Source: Amycolatopsis nigrescens CSC17Ta-90
GTDB lineage: Bacteria; Actinomycetota; Actinomycetes; Mycobacteriales; Pseudonocardiaceae
Direction: 5' to 3'
Assembly (NCBI RefSeq): GCF_000384315.1
Contig: NZ_ARVW01000001.1
Coordinates: forward strand, 4,092,157-4,156,156
DNA: 64,000 nucleotides
A model generated the notes under the pieces. The model was not told the DNA's origin, did no database searches, and worked only from the letters and a program-made list of their open reading frames with translations. The translations under genes and the position numbers were made by a program. This document shows, piece after piece, positions 8,182 through 15,627 of this stretch. Within the stretch, counting starts at the first letter, position 1; every line of letters starts with the position of its first letter.

Positions 8182-8381
8182 CGCGCGAACTGTCGGGTTA
8201 CCAAGCGTGCAACTCCAGTCGTACCTACCTGGACTCGGCGTCCGGCGTCCCGGTACGCAGTCCCTAGACGACAAGCCTCCCGCGGCGTGCTGTGCGTGGG
8301 TGCCCGGAGTCCGCGCACGGAGATCTCTCGGGGTGGACCAGGCTTCTCTTCTGCCTACTCCCTGGCCGACAAGATGTCCGC
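8144..8381 (-). ncRNA. Probable Ms1/MTS2823-type (6S-like) small RNA
   Basis: No plausible protein gene lies between the HAD-IB gene stop (8554) and the nagZ promoter, yet a strong minus-strand intrinsic terminator ends at 8144. In mycobacteria the abundant RNA-polymerase-core-binding RNA Ms1 (MTS2823) sits directly downstream of, and on the same strand as, the HAD-IB gene Rv3661, next to the Tad cluster; this locus has the same arrangement. A possible promoter is TTGTAG (8416-8411), 17 bases, TAGAAA (8393-8388). The transcript carries an imperfect direct repeat, CTTGTCGGCCAGGGAGT and CTTGTCGTCTAGGGACT. The 5' end is approximate and identity rests on position and terminator, not on a covariance search. 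Confidence 0.6.
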
Positions 8382-8553
8382 ACTCACTTTCTACCCAGTG
8401 ATGGCCGTCACTACAAGAGCGCAGACGGGTGCACCGGTACAGAGGCTCGATTTAGTGACGCGGGCACCCTGCGCGACGGCGGGATCGAGGTCTTCGCTGG
8501 CAGAAGCCGCCGTGTGGGTGGCCGGATCACGGCTCACCCGCACACCGCGTGCG

Positions 8554-9417
8554 TCAGCCACCCTCCTTGCCCTTGCGGTTCCGGTTCCGCCGGCTCACGC
8601 CGTACCAGGTGGCGCCGGCCGCGACGGCGCTGACGCCGACCCCGACCGCCATCACGGTCGCCGAAGGGGTCGGGATCCGGTGCCGCAGGGACACCGGGCT
8701 GTTGAAGGTGAGCACCGGCCAGCCGCGTTCCACGGCGACCTTGCGCAGCGCCCGGTCCGGGTTCACCGCGTGCGGGTGGCCGACGGCCTCCAGCAGCGGC
8801 AGGTCCGTGCTGGAGTCGGTGTAGGCGTGGCAGGCGGCGAGGTCGTACCCGTGCTCGGCGGCGAGCCGCTTGGCCGCGAGCGCCTTCTCCTCGCCGTAGC
8901 AATAGAAATCGACCTTCCCGGAGTAGCGGCCGCCGATCACCTCCATCCGGCTGGCCACGCTCATCGTCGCGCCGACCATCTCCGCGATCGGCGTGGCCAG
9001 TTCGTCCCCGGTGGCGGAGAGCACGATGACGTCGTGCCCGTCGTTCTTGTGCCCGGTGATCAACGCGGCGGCCTCCGCGTAGACGAGCGGGTCGACCACG
9101 TCGTGCAGGGTCTCGTGCACGATCGCGCGGACCTGCGCGACATCCCAGCCGGTGCACAGCGCGGAGATCTGCGCGCGCATCCGCTCCGTCTTGGCCGCGT
9201 CCGCACCGGCCAGCGCGAACGCGAGCTGCGCGTAGGCGGTCTTGAGCGCCGCGCGGCGGCTGATCAGGCCCTGCCGCAGCAGCGGGCGGCTGAAGGCCAT
9301 CGCGCTGGACGAAGCGATGATCGTCTTGTCGAGATCGAAGAACGCCGCGATCGCGGGCCCTGGCGTGTCGGCGGTGCTGGTCGCTGTGCTCGTCCGCGAG
9401 CTACTGGGGTCGGCCAC
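8554..9417 (-). CDS. HAD-IB (SerB-like) phosphatase with C-terminal membrane anchor
   Basis: HAD superfamily IB hydrolase, like M. tuberculosis Rv3661 and SerB1. The catalytic DLDKT has D28 and D30 (from the GTG); a later lysine (GEEKALAAK) and the acidic motif AYTDSSTDLPLLE complete the site. A hydrophobic segment near the C-terminus (VMAVGVGVSAVAAGATW) followed by a basic tail suggests membrane attachment. The substrate is unknown. The GTG at 9417 sits 6 bases after TATCCT, which suggests a leaderless message; a GTG at 9465 is an alternative without better support. It is divergent from the Tad operon. Confidence 0.88.
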   Translation of the reverse strand: MADPSSSRTSTATSTADTPGPAIAAFFDLDKTIIASSSAMAFSRPLLRQGLISRRAALKTAYAQLAFALAGADAAKTERMRAQISALCTGWDVAQVRAIVHETLHDVVDPLVYAEAAALITGHKNDGHDVIVLSATGDELATPIAEMVGATMSVASRMEVIGGRYSGKVDFYCYGEEKALAAKRLAAEHGYDLAACHAYTDSSTDLPLLEAVGHPHAVNPDRALRKVAVERGWPVLTFNSPVSLRHRIPTPSATVMAVGVGVSAVAAGATWYGVSRRNRNRKGKEGG

Positions 9418-9641
9418 GTAACCAGGATAGGAGGACCGTGCCGGGGCAGGCCGTTGGCAGACCACAAACGTCGCCGTGTGGTGCGAAAATGAACGACTAG
9501 AGCGGGAAATCGATTGCCCGGTACCCGTTATCGAATTGTGCGTGGCGTTTTTTGCCCCATCGCGTGCTTTTCCGAGTTACAGTTGGCTCAACCGGTGATA
9601 CACCGGGCCGGTTCAGTCCGACCCCCCGGGGCTGAACCCCT

Positions 9642-9677
9642 GGCGACCCCCGTCCCTCCCCCCTGGCGGGGGTCGCC
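9642..9677 (+). other. Stem-loop in the 514-bp gap upstream of ssd
   Basis: GGCGACCCCCG pairs with CGGGGGTCGCC around a 14-base loop; a second small hairpin (GTTCAG/CTGAAC) precedes it at about 9611-9636. They lie in the interval 9418-9931 between the divergent HAD-IB and ssd genes. Apart from these and the DnaA-box-like pair, I see no gene in this interval. An attenuator or leader role is conceivable. Confidence 0.4.
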
Positions 9678-9796
9678 TCATATCCAGGGCTTTCCGCCCG
9701 CTCAAGCGGTATCTGCGGCTTTGGCTCACGCGCGTGCGCGAATTATGCCGGACCCGCCGACAATTTCGCCGGTTAAACGCCGTACAAGAGCCGAGT

Positions 9797-9822
9797 TGTG
9801 CACAGCACCCCGGTTATCCACA
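9797..9822 (+). promoter_or_regulatory. Pair of DnaA-box-like sites
   Basis: TTATCCACA at 9814-9822 is a perfect consensus DnaA box and TTGTGCACA at 9797-9805 is one base from the actinobacterial box TTGTCCACA. Both face plus, about 110 bp upstream of ssd. Confidence 0.4.
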
Positions 9823-9931
9823 GTCCGGCCGCCGCTCTCTTGTGCCGGTCGCGGCCGCGGCGCGACGGTTGTGGGCAGTCCGGCATCGCGGTGACGCCGG
9901 TCGTGAACCCACTCGAACCGGGGGACTTGCC

Positions 9932-11011
9932 ATGACTCGGAAGCGTCCGCTCGTGGTCGCCAGCGACGAGGTCGTGCTCGACGAAATCCTGCGGCTGGCC
10001 ACGGTGGCCGGCTGCGACACCGAACGCGCGCCGGACCTGGTGTCCGCGCGGCGGCACTGGATGGCCGCGCCGCTGGTGCTGCTCGACGAAGACGCGGTAG
10101 GTGAGAACGAGCCGTCGTCGCCCCGGCGGCAAGGAGTGCTGCTGGTGTGCAAGGGCGAGCCGCGTGAGGACACCTGGCGGCGGGCCTTCGCCGCGGGCGT
10201 CGAACGCGTTGTGTCCCTTCCGGACGGTGAAGCCGGTCTGCTCGCGGAGCTCGCCGAGGTGGCCGAAGGTCCTGGTGCCGAAGGCGGCTGCGTGCTCGGC
10301 GTGATCGGCGGCCGCGGTGGTGCCGGCGCTTCCGTGCTGGCGGTGAGCGTCGGGTTGCGTGCCGCGCGCACCGGTGGCGCCCTGCTGGTGGACTGCGACC
10401 CGCTCGGCGGTGGCGTGGACATGGTGCTCGGTACCGAGCGGGACGAGGCGCCGCGGTGGTCGACCCTGTGCGTGGAGGCGGGCCGGGTTTCGGTTCCGGC
10501 CCTGCACGCGGCACTGCCGCAGCGGCGCCACGGCGCGGTGAAGCTGTCCTACATCTCCTGCGACCGCACCGGTGACGGGCCCACCGGCCCCGCGGTGGCC
10601 GCCGTGGTGGACGCCGGACGGCGCGCGGGCAACGTGGTGGTCTGCGATCTGCCCCGTCAGCTCGGCGCGGCGGCTTCGGCCGTGGCGGAACGCGCGGACC
10701 TGGTGGTCCTCGTCGTACCGGCCGAGGTCAGGGCCGCGGTGGCGGCGAAATGCGTGCTGGACAGGCTGGCCCAGCGCACCGGCAAGGTGCGCCTGGTGGT
10801 CCGCGGCCCGGCACCGGGCGGGCTGATGCCCGACCAGGTGGCCAGTTCCGTCGGCCTGCCGCTGCTCACCTCGATGGCGCCGGAGCGGGCCGTGCCCAGG
10901 ATGTTGGAACGCGGCGAGTTCAGCCCCCGGCCGCGCGGTGCGCTGGACACCGCGGCCGGTTCGGTGCTGGCCGCGTTGCGGGCCGAGGCCGGATCGGTCG
11001 TGCCGCGGTGA
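9932..11011 (+). CDS. ssd: Ssd/CpaE-like ATPase-fold protein of the Tad locus
   Basis: A receiver-like N-terminal part is followed by a MinD/ParA-type domain, like M. tuberculosis Ssd (Rv3660c), which localises Tad machinery or influences septum placement. The P-loop region reads GGRGGAGAS (residues about 129-137), so the two lysines of the deviant Walker A motif are replaced by Arg and Ala; ATP hydrolysis is therefore doubtful. LLVDCDPLGGGVDMVLG matches the Walker A' region. The ATG at 9932 has GGGGGA 6-7 bases upstream. It is the first gene of a tightly overlapping operon. Confidence 0.85.
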   Translation: MTRKRPLVVASDEVVLDEILRLATVAGCDTERAPDLVSARRHWMAAPLVLLDEDAVGENEPSSPRRQGVLLVCKGEPREDTWRRAFAAGVERVVSLPDGEAGLLAELAEVAEGPGAEGGCVLGVIGGRGGAGASVLAVSVGLRAARTGGALLVDCDPLGGGVDMVLGTERDEAPRWSTLCVEAGRVSVPALHAALPQRRHGAVKLSYISCDRTGDGPTGPAVAAVVDAGRRAGNVVVCDLPRQLGAAASAVAERADLVVLVVPAEVRAAVAAKCVLDRLAQRTGKVRLVVRGPAPGGLMPDQVASSVGLPLLTSMAPERAVPRMLERGEFSPRPRGALDTAAGSVLAALRAEAGSVVPR

Positions 11012-12162
11012 GTGCCGAACTGCTCGACCGGGTCCGGCGCAGGCTGGCCGGCAGTGGTTTGCCCGCCGACCCGCGGGCCGTCGCCGAAGCGGTGCGCGCT
11101 GAGGCGGGTGGCCTGCTCGGCCCGGCGGACATGTTGGACACCCTTCGCGTCTTGCGGCACGAGCTCGTCGGCGCGGGACCGCTGGAGCCGTTGCTCGCCG
11201 AACCGGGCGTCACCGATGTGCTGGTCACCGGGCCGGACGAGGTCTGGGTGGATGGCACCGCCGGCCTGCGCCGGACCGAGGTGCGGTTTCCCGGTGACGA
11301 CGCGGTCCGCAAACTCGCCCAGCGGCTGGCGCTCGCGGCCGGGCGGCGGCTCGATGACGCACAGCCCTATGTGGACGGATGGCTGCCGGGAGCCGGGCCG
11401 CACGGCCGGATCCGGCTGCACGCGGTGCTGCCGCCGATCGCGGCCGACGGCACCTGTGTCTCGCTGCGGGTGCTCCGCCCAGCCGTGCACGATCTCCAGA
11501 CCCTGTGCGCGCTCGGCACTTTCGACGGCGACGGCGCGGAGCTGATCCGCTCGGTGGTGGCGGCCCGGCTCGCCTTCCTGGTCACCGGGTGCACCGGCGC
11601 GGGCAAGAGCACCCTGCTGGCGGCGATGCTCGGCATCGTCCCGGCCGGCGAGCGCATCGTCTGCGTGGAAGACGCCGGCGAACTCCAGCCGGCGCACCCG
11701 CAGTTCGTCCGGCTGGTCGCGCGTCCGCCCAATGTGGAGGGTGCGGGCGCGGTCACCCTGCGCGATCTCGTCCGGCAGGCGCTGCGGATGCGGCCCGACC
11801 GGCTGGTGGTCGGGGAGGTGCGCGGCCGCGAGGTCTGCGAGCTGCTCACCGCGCTGAACACCGGGCACGACGGCGGCGCCTGCACCCTGCACGCGAACTC
11901 GCCGTCGGAGGTTCCGGCGCGGCTGGAGGCGCTGGCCGCACTGGGCGGGCTGTCCAGTGCGGCCCTGCACAGCCAGCTTGCCGCCGCCGTGCAGGTGGTG
12001 CTGCACATGCGTCGTGCCGCGGCGGGCCGCCGGCGGCTGGCCGAGGTGGGCGTGGTGACTCCGAGCGCGGCCGGGGTGGTGGTGCGTCCGGTTTGGACGG
12101 CGGGCCGGTGGACAGAGCATCGCGCGCTGCTCGACGGACTGCTCGGGCGGCGGTTGCCATGA
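11008..12162 (+). CDS. tadA: TadA/CpaF-type secretion ATPase
   Basis: Type II/IV secretion system ATPase powering Flp pilus assembly or Tad secretion at the inner face of the membrane. Walker A GCTGAGKST lies at residues 194-202, the Walker B region MRPDRLVVGEVRG at 261-273, with the His box TLHANSPSE after it. The 384-aa length is typical. The GTG start overlaps the ssd stop (GTGA). Confidence 0.93.
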   Translation: MSAELLDRVRRRLAGSGLPADPRAVAEAVRAEAGGLLGPADMLDTLRVLRHELVGAGPLEPLLAEPGVTDVLVTGPDEVWVDGTAGLRRTEVRFPGDDAVRKLAQRLALAAGRRLDDAQPYVDGWLPGAGPHGRIRLHAVLPPIAADGTCVSLRVLRPAVHDLQTLCALGTFDGDGAELIRSVVAARLAFLVTGCTGAGKSTLLAAMLGIVPAGERIVCVEDAGELQPAHPQFVRLVARPPNVEGAGAVTLRDLVRQALRMRPDRLVVGEVRGREVCELLTALNTGHDGGACTLHANSPSEVPARLEALAALGGLSSAALHSQLAAAVQVVLHMRRAAAGRRRLAEVGVVTPSAAGVVVRPVWTAGRWTEHRALLDGLLGRRLP

Positions 12163-12941
12163 TCGCCACCGTTTTCGCCGCCGTGGCACTGCTGAGCTGG
12201 CCGGATCCGGACCCGGCCGGACGGCTGCACGCCTTGTCGGTGGCCGCGGTCCGGCGCACCCGGACGAGGATCGGGCCGGTCCGGCTCCGATACTGGCTGC
12301 TCCTGCTCGCCGTAGTCCCCGTTGCGGTATTGGCCGGGCTGCCCGGCGTGCTGGGCTTCGGCCTGCTCGCCATGGCATGGGTCCGCCAGGCCCGGCGGCG
12401 CGACCTCGATGCGGCGGCCGTCTCCTCGGCGCGGTCGCTGGCCGAAGCGCTGCGGGTGATGGTCGCCGAGCTGCGGGCCGGCGCGCCTCCAGCCGTCGCG
12501 GCCGAATCCGCCGCGGCGGACGCGCCAGCGGCGATCGCGGCCGCGATGCGCGAGGTGGCCTCCTCCGCGCGGCTCGGTGGAGAGCTCGGTGTCGAACCCG
12601 GCCCGGTGCTCGACCAGCTGGCCAGGGCCTGGTCGCTGACCCAGCGGCACGGCCTGCCGATGGCAGAGGTGCTGGACGCGGTCCGTCGGGACCTGGTCGC
12701 CGCCGTCCGGCTCACGGCCAGGACGAGGGCGGCCATGGCCGGTCCCCGGTCCAGCGCGGTGGTGCTGGCCCTGCTGCCCGCACTCGGGCTGCTGCTGGGC
12801 GAGGCGATGGGCGCCATGCCGTTCCGGGTGCTGACCGGCACCGCGCCGGGCCAGGTCCTGCTGGTGCTCGGTTGTGCGCTGGTCTGCGCCGGAATGACCT
12901 GGAGCGCCCGGATCGCCGCGGGTCAGGTCGTGCTGCGATGA
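12159..12941 (+). CDS. tadB: TadB-like type II secretion F-domain membrane protein
   Basis: A 260-aa protein with an N-terminal hydrophobic pair (about residues 45-70), a cytoplasmic helical T2SS-F domain (GPVLDQLARAWSLTQRHGLPMAEVLDAV) and two C-terminal membrane segments. The order after tadA and before a second F-domain protein identifies it as TadB (Rv3658c equivalent). The ATG overlaps the tadA stop (ATGA). Confidence 0.88.
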   Translation: MIATVFAAVALLSWPDPDPAGRLHALSVAAVRRTRTRIGPVRLRYWLLLLAVVPVAVLAGLPGVLGFGLLAMAWVRQARRRDLDAAAVSSARSLAEALRVMVAELRAGAPPAVAAESAAADAPAAIAAAMREVASSARLGGELGVEPGPVLDQLARAWSLTQRHGLPMAEVLDAVRRDLVAAVRLTARTRAAMAGPRSSAVVLALLPALGLLLGEAMGAMPFRVLTGTAPGQVLLVLGCALVCAGMTWSARIAAGQVVLR

Positions 12942-13669
12942 GTAGTGGTCCGTTGCCGGCGCTGCTGCTGCTTGCCGGGTCCCTGCTGGTGCTACCGCGG
13001 TGGCAGGCCGCGAGCGCGCGGCTGGGCGGCGTCGGCCCGGTCCGGCGGAGCGAGCGGCGACGGCGGCTGCCCCGTTCGCCCGCGGGCTGGCTGGCGGTCA
13101 GCGTGGCGGCGATCTGCTTCGCCCTGTTCGGCTGGCCCGCCGGGGCGCTCGCCGCGGTGCCCGCCGGTGGGGTGAGCTGGCTGCTGGTGACCAGGCTGTC
13201 GCGCCGTGCCGGCGCGGCCACCGCGGTCGATGCCCGGCGGCTGGCCACCACCTGGGATCTGCTCGCCGCCTGTCTCCGGTCGGGGCTGCCGGTGCCGGTG
13301 GCGATCCGGGTGGTCGCCGACGGTGCACCCACCGGCGCGGCCGCGGCGCTGCACTCGACCGCCGGGCTGTTGGCACTCGGCGCCGACCCGGCCGAGGCGT
13401 GGGCGCCCGCGCGAGCCTGCGCGGACACCGCCGGACTCGCGGCCGCCGCCCGCCGCACCGCCCGCTCGGGCGCCGCACTGGCCGACGCCTGCGCGGAACG
13501 AGCCGAAGAGGTCCGGGCCTCGCTGACCGACCAGATCGAAGCCAGGGCGCAACGTGCGGGCGTGCTGGTCGCCGCCCCGCTGGGGCTGTGCTTCCTGCCC
13601 GCCTTCCTCTGCCTCGGCGTACTGCCGGTGGTGCTCGGCCTGGCCGGCAGGCTCACCGTTCTGCCCTAG
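12938..13669 (+). CDS. tadC: TadC-like type II secretion F-domain membrane protein
   Basis: Paralog of the preceding gene: short N-terminal hydrophobic helix, a segment at about 50-85, a helical T2SS-F domain (LLAACLRSGLPVPVAIRVVA, RSGAALADACAERAEEVR) and a C-terminal hydrophobic hairpin (PLGLCFLPAFLCLGVLPVVL). Forms the inner-membrane platform with TadB. ATGA overlap with tadB. 243 aa. Confidence 0.88.
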   Translation: MSSGPLPALLLLAGSLLVLPRWQAASARLGGVGPVRRSERRRRLPRSPAGWLAVSVAAICFALFGWPAGALAAVPAGGVSWLLVTRLSRRAGAATAVDARRLATTWDLLAACLRSGLPVPVAIRVVADGAPTGAAAALHSTAGLLALGADPAEAWAPARACADTAGLAAAARRTARSGAALADACAERAEEVRASLTDQIEARAQRAGVLVAAPLGLCFLPAFLCLGVLPVVLGLAGRLTVLP

Positions 13670-13706
13670 CAACCGTCCACAATAGACATAATTGGAAGGA
13701 AACGGC

Positions 13707-13901
13707 ATGACCTCGCGACGAGCACTCCGGCGGCTGGCTGCACTGACCACCGGTGATGACGGGATGAGCACCACCGAATACGCGATCGGCACCATCGCGG
13801 CGGCGGCCTTCGCGGCCGTGCTCTACACCGTGGTGACCGGCAACTCGGTGGGCGAGCTGCTCGACTCACTGATCCGCAACGCGCTCTCGGTGAGCTTCTG
13901 A
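13707..13901 (+). CDS. Flp-like prepilin (DUF4244 family)
   Basis: A 64-residue protein whose DDGMSTTEYAIG matches the type IV prepilin cleavage site: Gly, then a mature N-terminus with Thr-Glu-Tyr placing Glu at +5, followed by a hydrophobic helix. Equivalent to Rv3656c in position. The ATG at 13707 is preferred because GGAAGGA precedes it by 6 bases. It is the likely major pilin of the Tad system. No prepilin peptidase gene is seen in the window. Confidence 0.85.
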   Translation: MTSRRALRRLAALTTGDDGMSTTEYAIGTIAAAAFAAVLYTVVTGNSVGELLDSLIRNALSVSF

Positions 13902-14257
13902 TGGGCCGCCACCCCGTGTCGGCCGAGCGCGGTGCGGTCACCGTGGAAGCCGCGATCGCGCTGACCGCGATGGTCCTCGTCTTCGGGGCGATACTCGGCG
14001 GGGTGGCGGCGGTGACCGGGCAGCTCCGGTGCGTGGACGCCGCGCGCGAGGCGGCCCGCATGGTCGCCAGGGGCCAGCCGGGGCTGGCCGCACAGGTGGT
14101 CGCCGAGATAGCCCCGCACGGGGCGCGGCTCGACGTGCGGCAGGAGGGAGAAACGGTCACCGTGCGGGTACTCGCCGATCGGGCAGGCATCGGCCTCGAG
14201 GCCAATGCCTACGCGATGCTCGAGCCCGGGGTAGGGGCCAGCGGTGCGCCGCCGTAG
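13901..14257 (+). CDS. tadE: TadE-like pseudopilin
   Basis: 118 aa with a TadE-type N-terminus (ERGAVTVEAAIALTAMVLVFG): Glu at the +5-like position of a hydrophobic helix, then a small exported domain. Start and the pilin stop overlap (TGATG). Equivalent to Rv3655c. Confidence 0.88.
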   Translation: MGRHPVSAERGAVTVEAAIALTAMVLVFGAILGGVAAVTGQLRCVDAAREAARMVARGQPGLAAQVVAEIAPHGARLDVRQEGETVTVRVLADRAGIGLEANAYAMLEPGVGASGAPP

Positions 14258-14609
14258 CCGCCCGGGGGACGCCGGGATGGCGACGGTGTGGGCCGCCGGC
14301 GCGATCGTGGCCCTGCTGGTGGTCGGTGCCCTGCTGTACGCGCTCGGTGCGGCGGTGCTGGTCAGGCACCGGGCGACCGGTGCCGCCGACCTCGCCGCAC
14401 TGGCCGCGGCGGGTGGCGTGACCGCCGGTGAGGCGGCCGCCTGCGCCAGGGCGCGCTGGGTGACCGACCGGATGGCGGTCCGGCTGCTGACCTGCCGTTT
14501 CGACCAGGTGGACGCACTGGTCGAGGTGGAGGCGGCGCTACCAGGCCTGCTCGCCGGGTTCACCGGGCCGGTCGCGCGGGCCAGGGCCGGTCCGGCGGCG
14601 CACGGCTGA
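14244..14609 (+). CDS. TadG-like/helicase-secretion neighbourhood protein (TIGR03816-like)
   Basis: 121 aa; DAGMATVWAAGAIVALLVVG is the N-terminal membrane segment, followed by a short ATGAADLAALAAA region typical of the Rv3654c family that lies between Tad genes and a DEAD/DEAH helicase. The GTG start overlaps tadE by 14 bases. It is the last gene of the Tad operon. Confidence 0.82.
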   Translation: MRRRSRPGDAGMATVWAAGAIVALLVVGALLYALGAAVLVRHRATGAADLAALAAAGGVTAGEAAACARARWVTDRMAVRLLTCRFDQVDALVEVEAALPGLLAGFTGPVARARAGPAAHG

Positions 14610-14761
14610 ACGGCCGAGGTGCGGCGAGCGGCACCGGTCGCCCGGTAGGTCCGGTCGTCGCGGCGCGAGCAGCGGTCGGTGCCATACGGCGAGCGGTCGG
14701 CGCCGGTCCTGCCGCGAGGCGGCACAATAGGGCAGAAAGCGTTGCCCCGCAAGGGAAATTG

Positions 14762-14792
14762 GGGCGAACCTGGAGGCGCCAGCCGTTCGCCC
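14762..14792 (+). terminator. Stem-loop after the Tad operon
   Basis: GGGCGAAC and GTTCGCCC enclose an inner CTGG/CCAG stem. No U-tract follows. The rest of the 379-base gap 14610-14988 holds no gene I can support; GAGG and AGAAAG just before 14989 serve the next gene. Confidence 0.4.
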
Positions 14793-14988
14793 TGCTGACC
14801 GCCCCGGCGGACCGGTGATCGACGAAGGGCGTTCTGCCGGGCGATGTGTCCAGGTTCACTCGTCGTGCCGGAACCACCGGTTGTCGCGCGGGCACTTCCG
14901 GCAGTTTGCAACTTGCCGTTTATTTGAATCAGACGACGCCGTGCGACGGCGGAGTGAGCGGAGAGAGCCAAGAGAGGCAGAAAGAACG

Positions 14989-15627
14989 ATGTTGGACACG
15001 GACTGGTCGGACAGCTGGCGCGGAGCTTTCCGCATCGAGCTTCGCGCGGAGGCCATCGGCCTCGCTTCCCGCGGGTGGCCGGTGCTTCCGGGCACCTATC
15101 CGGCGCTGGACACGGCCGAGCAGGGCGGCGACAACACCGCCTGGTTCGGGCCGGTGCCCGCACAGGAGAACTGGCGTGAGCTGCTCGGTGCGCACCCGCA
15201 TCAGGTGGCCTCGTGGTGGACCGGCACGCCGTGGAGCCTGCTCGTGGCCACCGGCACCGTGCTGGATGCGGTCGAGGTGGACGACCACCTCGGCAAGCAG
15301 GCCGCCCGTCTGCTGCGGCTGACCGGCCAGCCCGCGCCGATCGTGGCGATGCCGAACGGCCGCTGGTTGTTCCTGACCACGGTCGCCGACCGGGTGCCGG
15401 CCGTGCTGGCCGAGCACCAGTCGGTCCGCTGGCACGGTGCGGACAGCTGGGTGCCGCTGCCACCCACCCCGTTCCAGCACGGTGTCGTGCACTGGCGGGT
15501 CAAGCCCGAGGTCTGGGGCTGGCAGCTGCCGGAGGCACACGTGGTGCACGACGTGCTGGCCCGTGCGCTCGAGAACGCCGCCGACGCGGTTCAGCCCTTC
15601 GCCGCCGTGGAACCCTCCGCGGCCTGA
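14989..15627 (+). CDS. Stand-alone bifunctional primase/polymerase N-terminal (prim-pol) domain protein
   Basis: A 212-residue protein resembling PF09250 (prim-pol): RAEAIGLASRGWPVLPGTYPA, then WWTGTPWSLLVATGTVLDAVEV and the later VVHWRVKPEVWGWQLPEAHVVHDV. The domain normally sits at the N-terminus of phage or plasmid replication proteins; here it is alone. Catalytic acidic residues are not clearly conserved to the eye, so enzymatic activity is unproven. The 3' end overlaps the convergent helicase gene by 37 bases. Confidence 0.7.
   Translation: MLDTDWSDSWRGAFRIELRAEAIGLASRGWPVLPGTYPALDTAEQGGDNTAWFGPVPAQENWRELLGAHPHQVASWWTGTPWSLLVATGTVLDAVEVDDHLGKQAARLLRLTGQPAPIVAMPNGRWLFLTTVADRVPAVLAEHQSVRWHGADSWVPLPPTPFQHGVVHWRVKPEVWGWQLPEAHVVHDVLARALENAADAVQPFAAVEPSAA

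Noticed and set aside
8144..8553. RNase P RNA or tmRNA as identity of the RNA locus
   Set aside because: Neither the conserved RNase P core blocks nor tRNA-like ends with an encoded tag are visible; location and terminator fit Ms1 better.
8161..9492. A 443-codon plus-strand frame across the small RNA and HAD-IB gene
   Set aside because: Antisense shadow of the HAD-IB gene; the N-terminal part runs over the terminator and RNA region.
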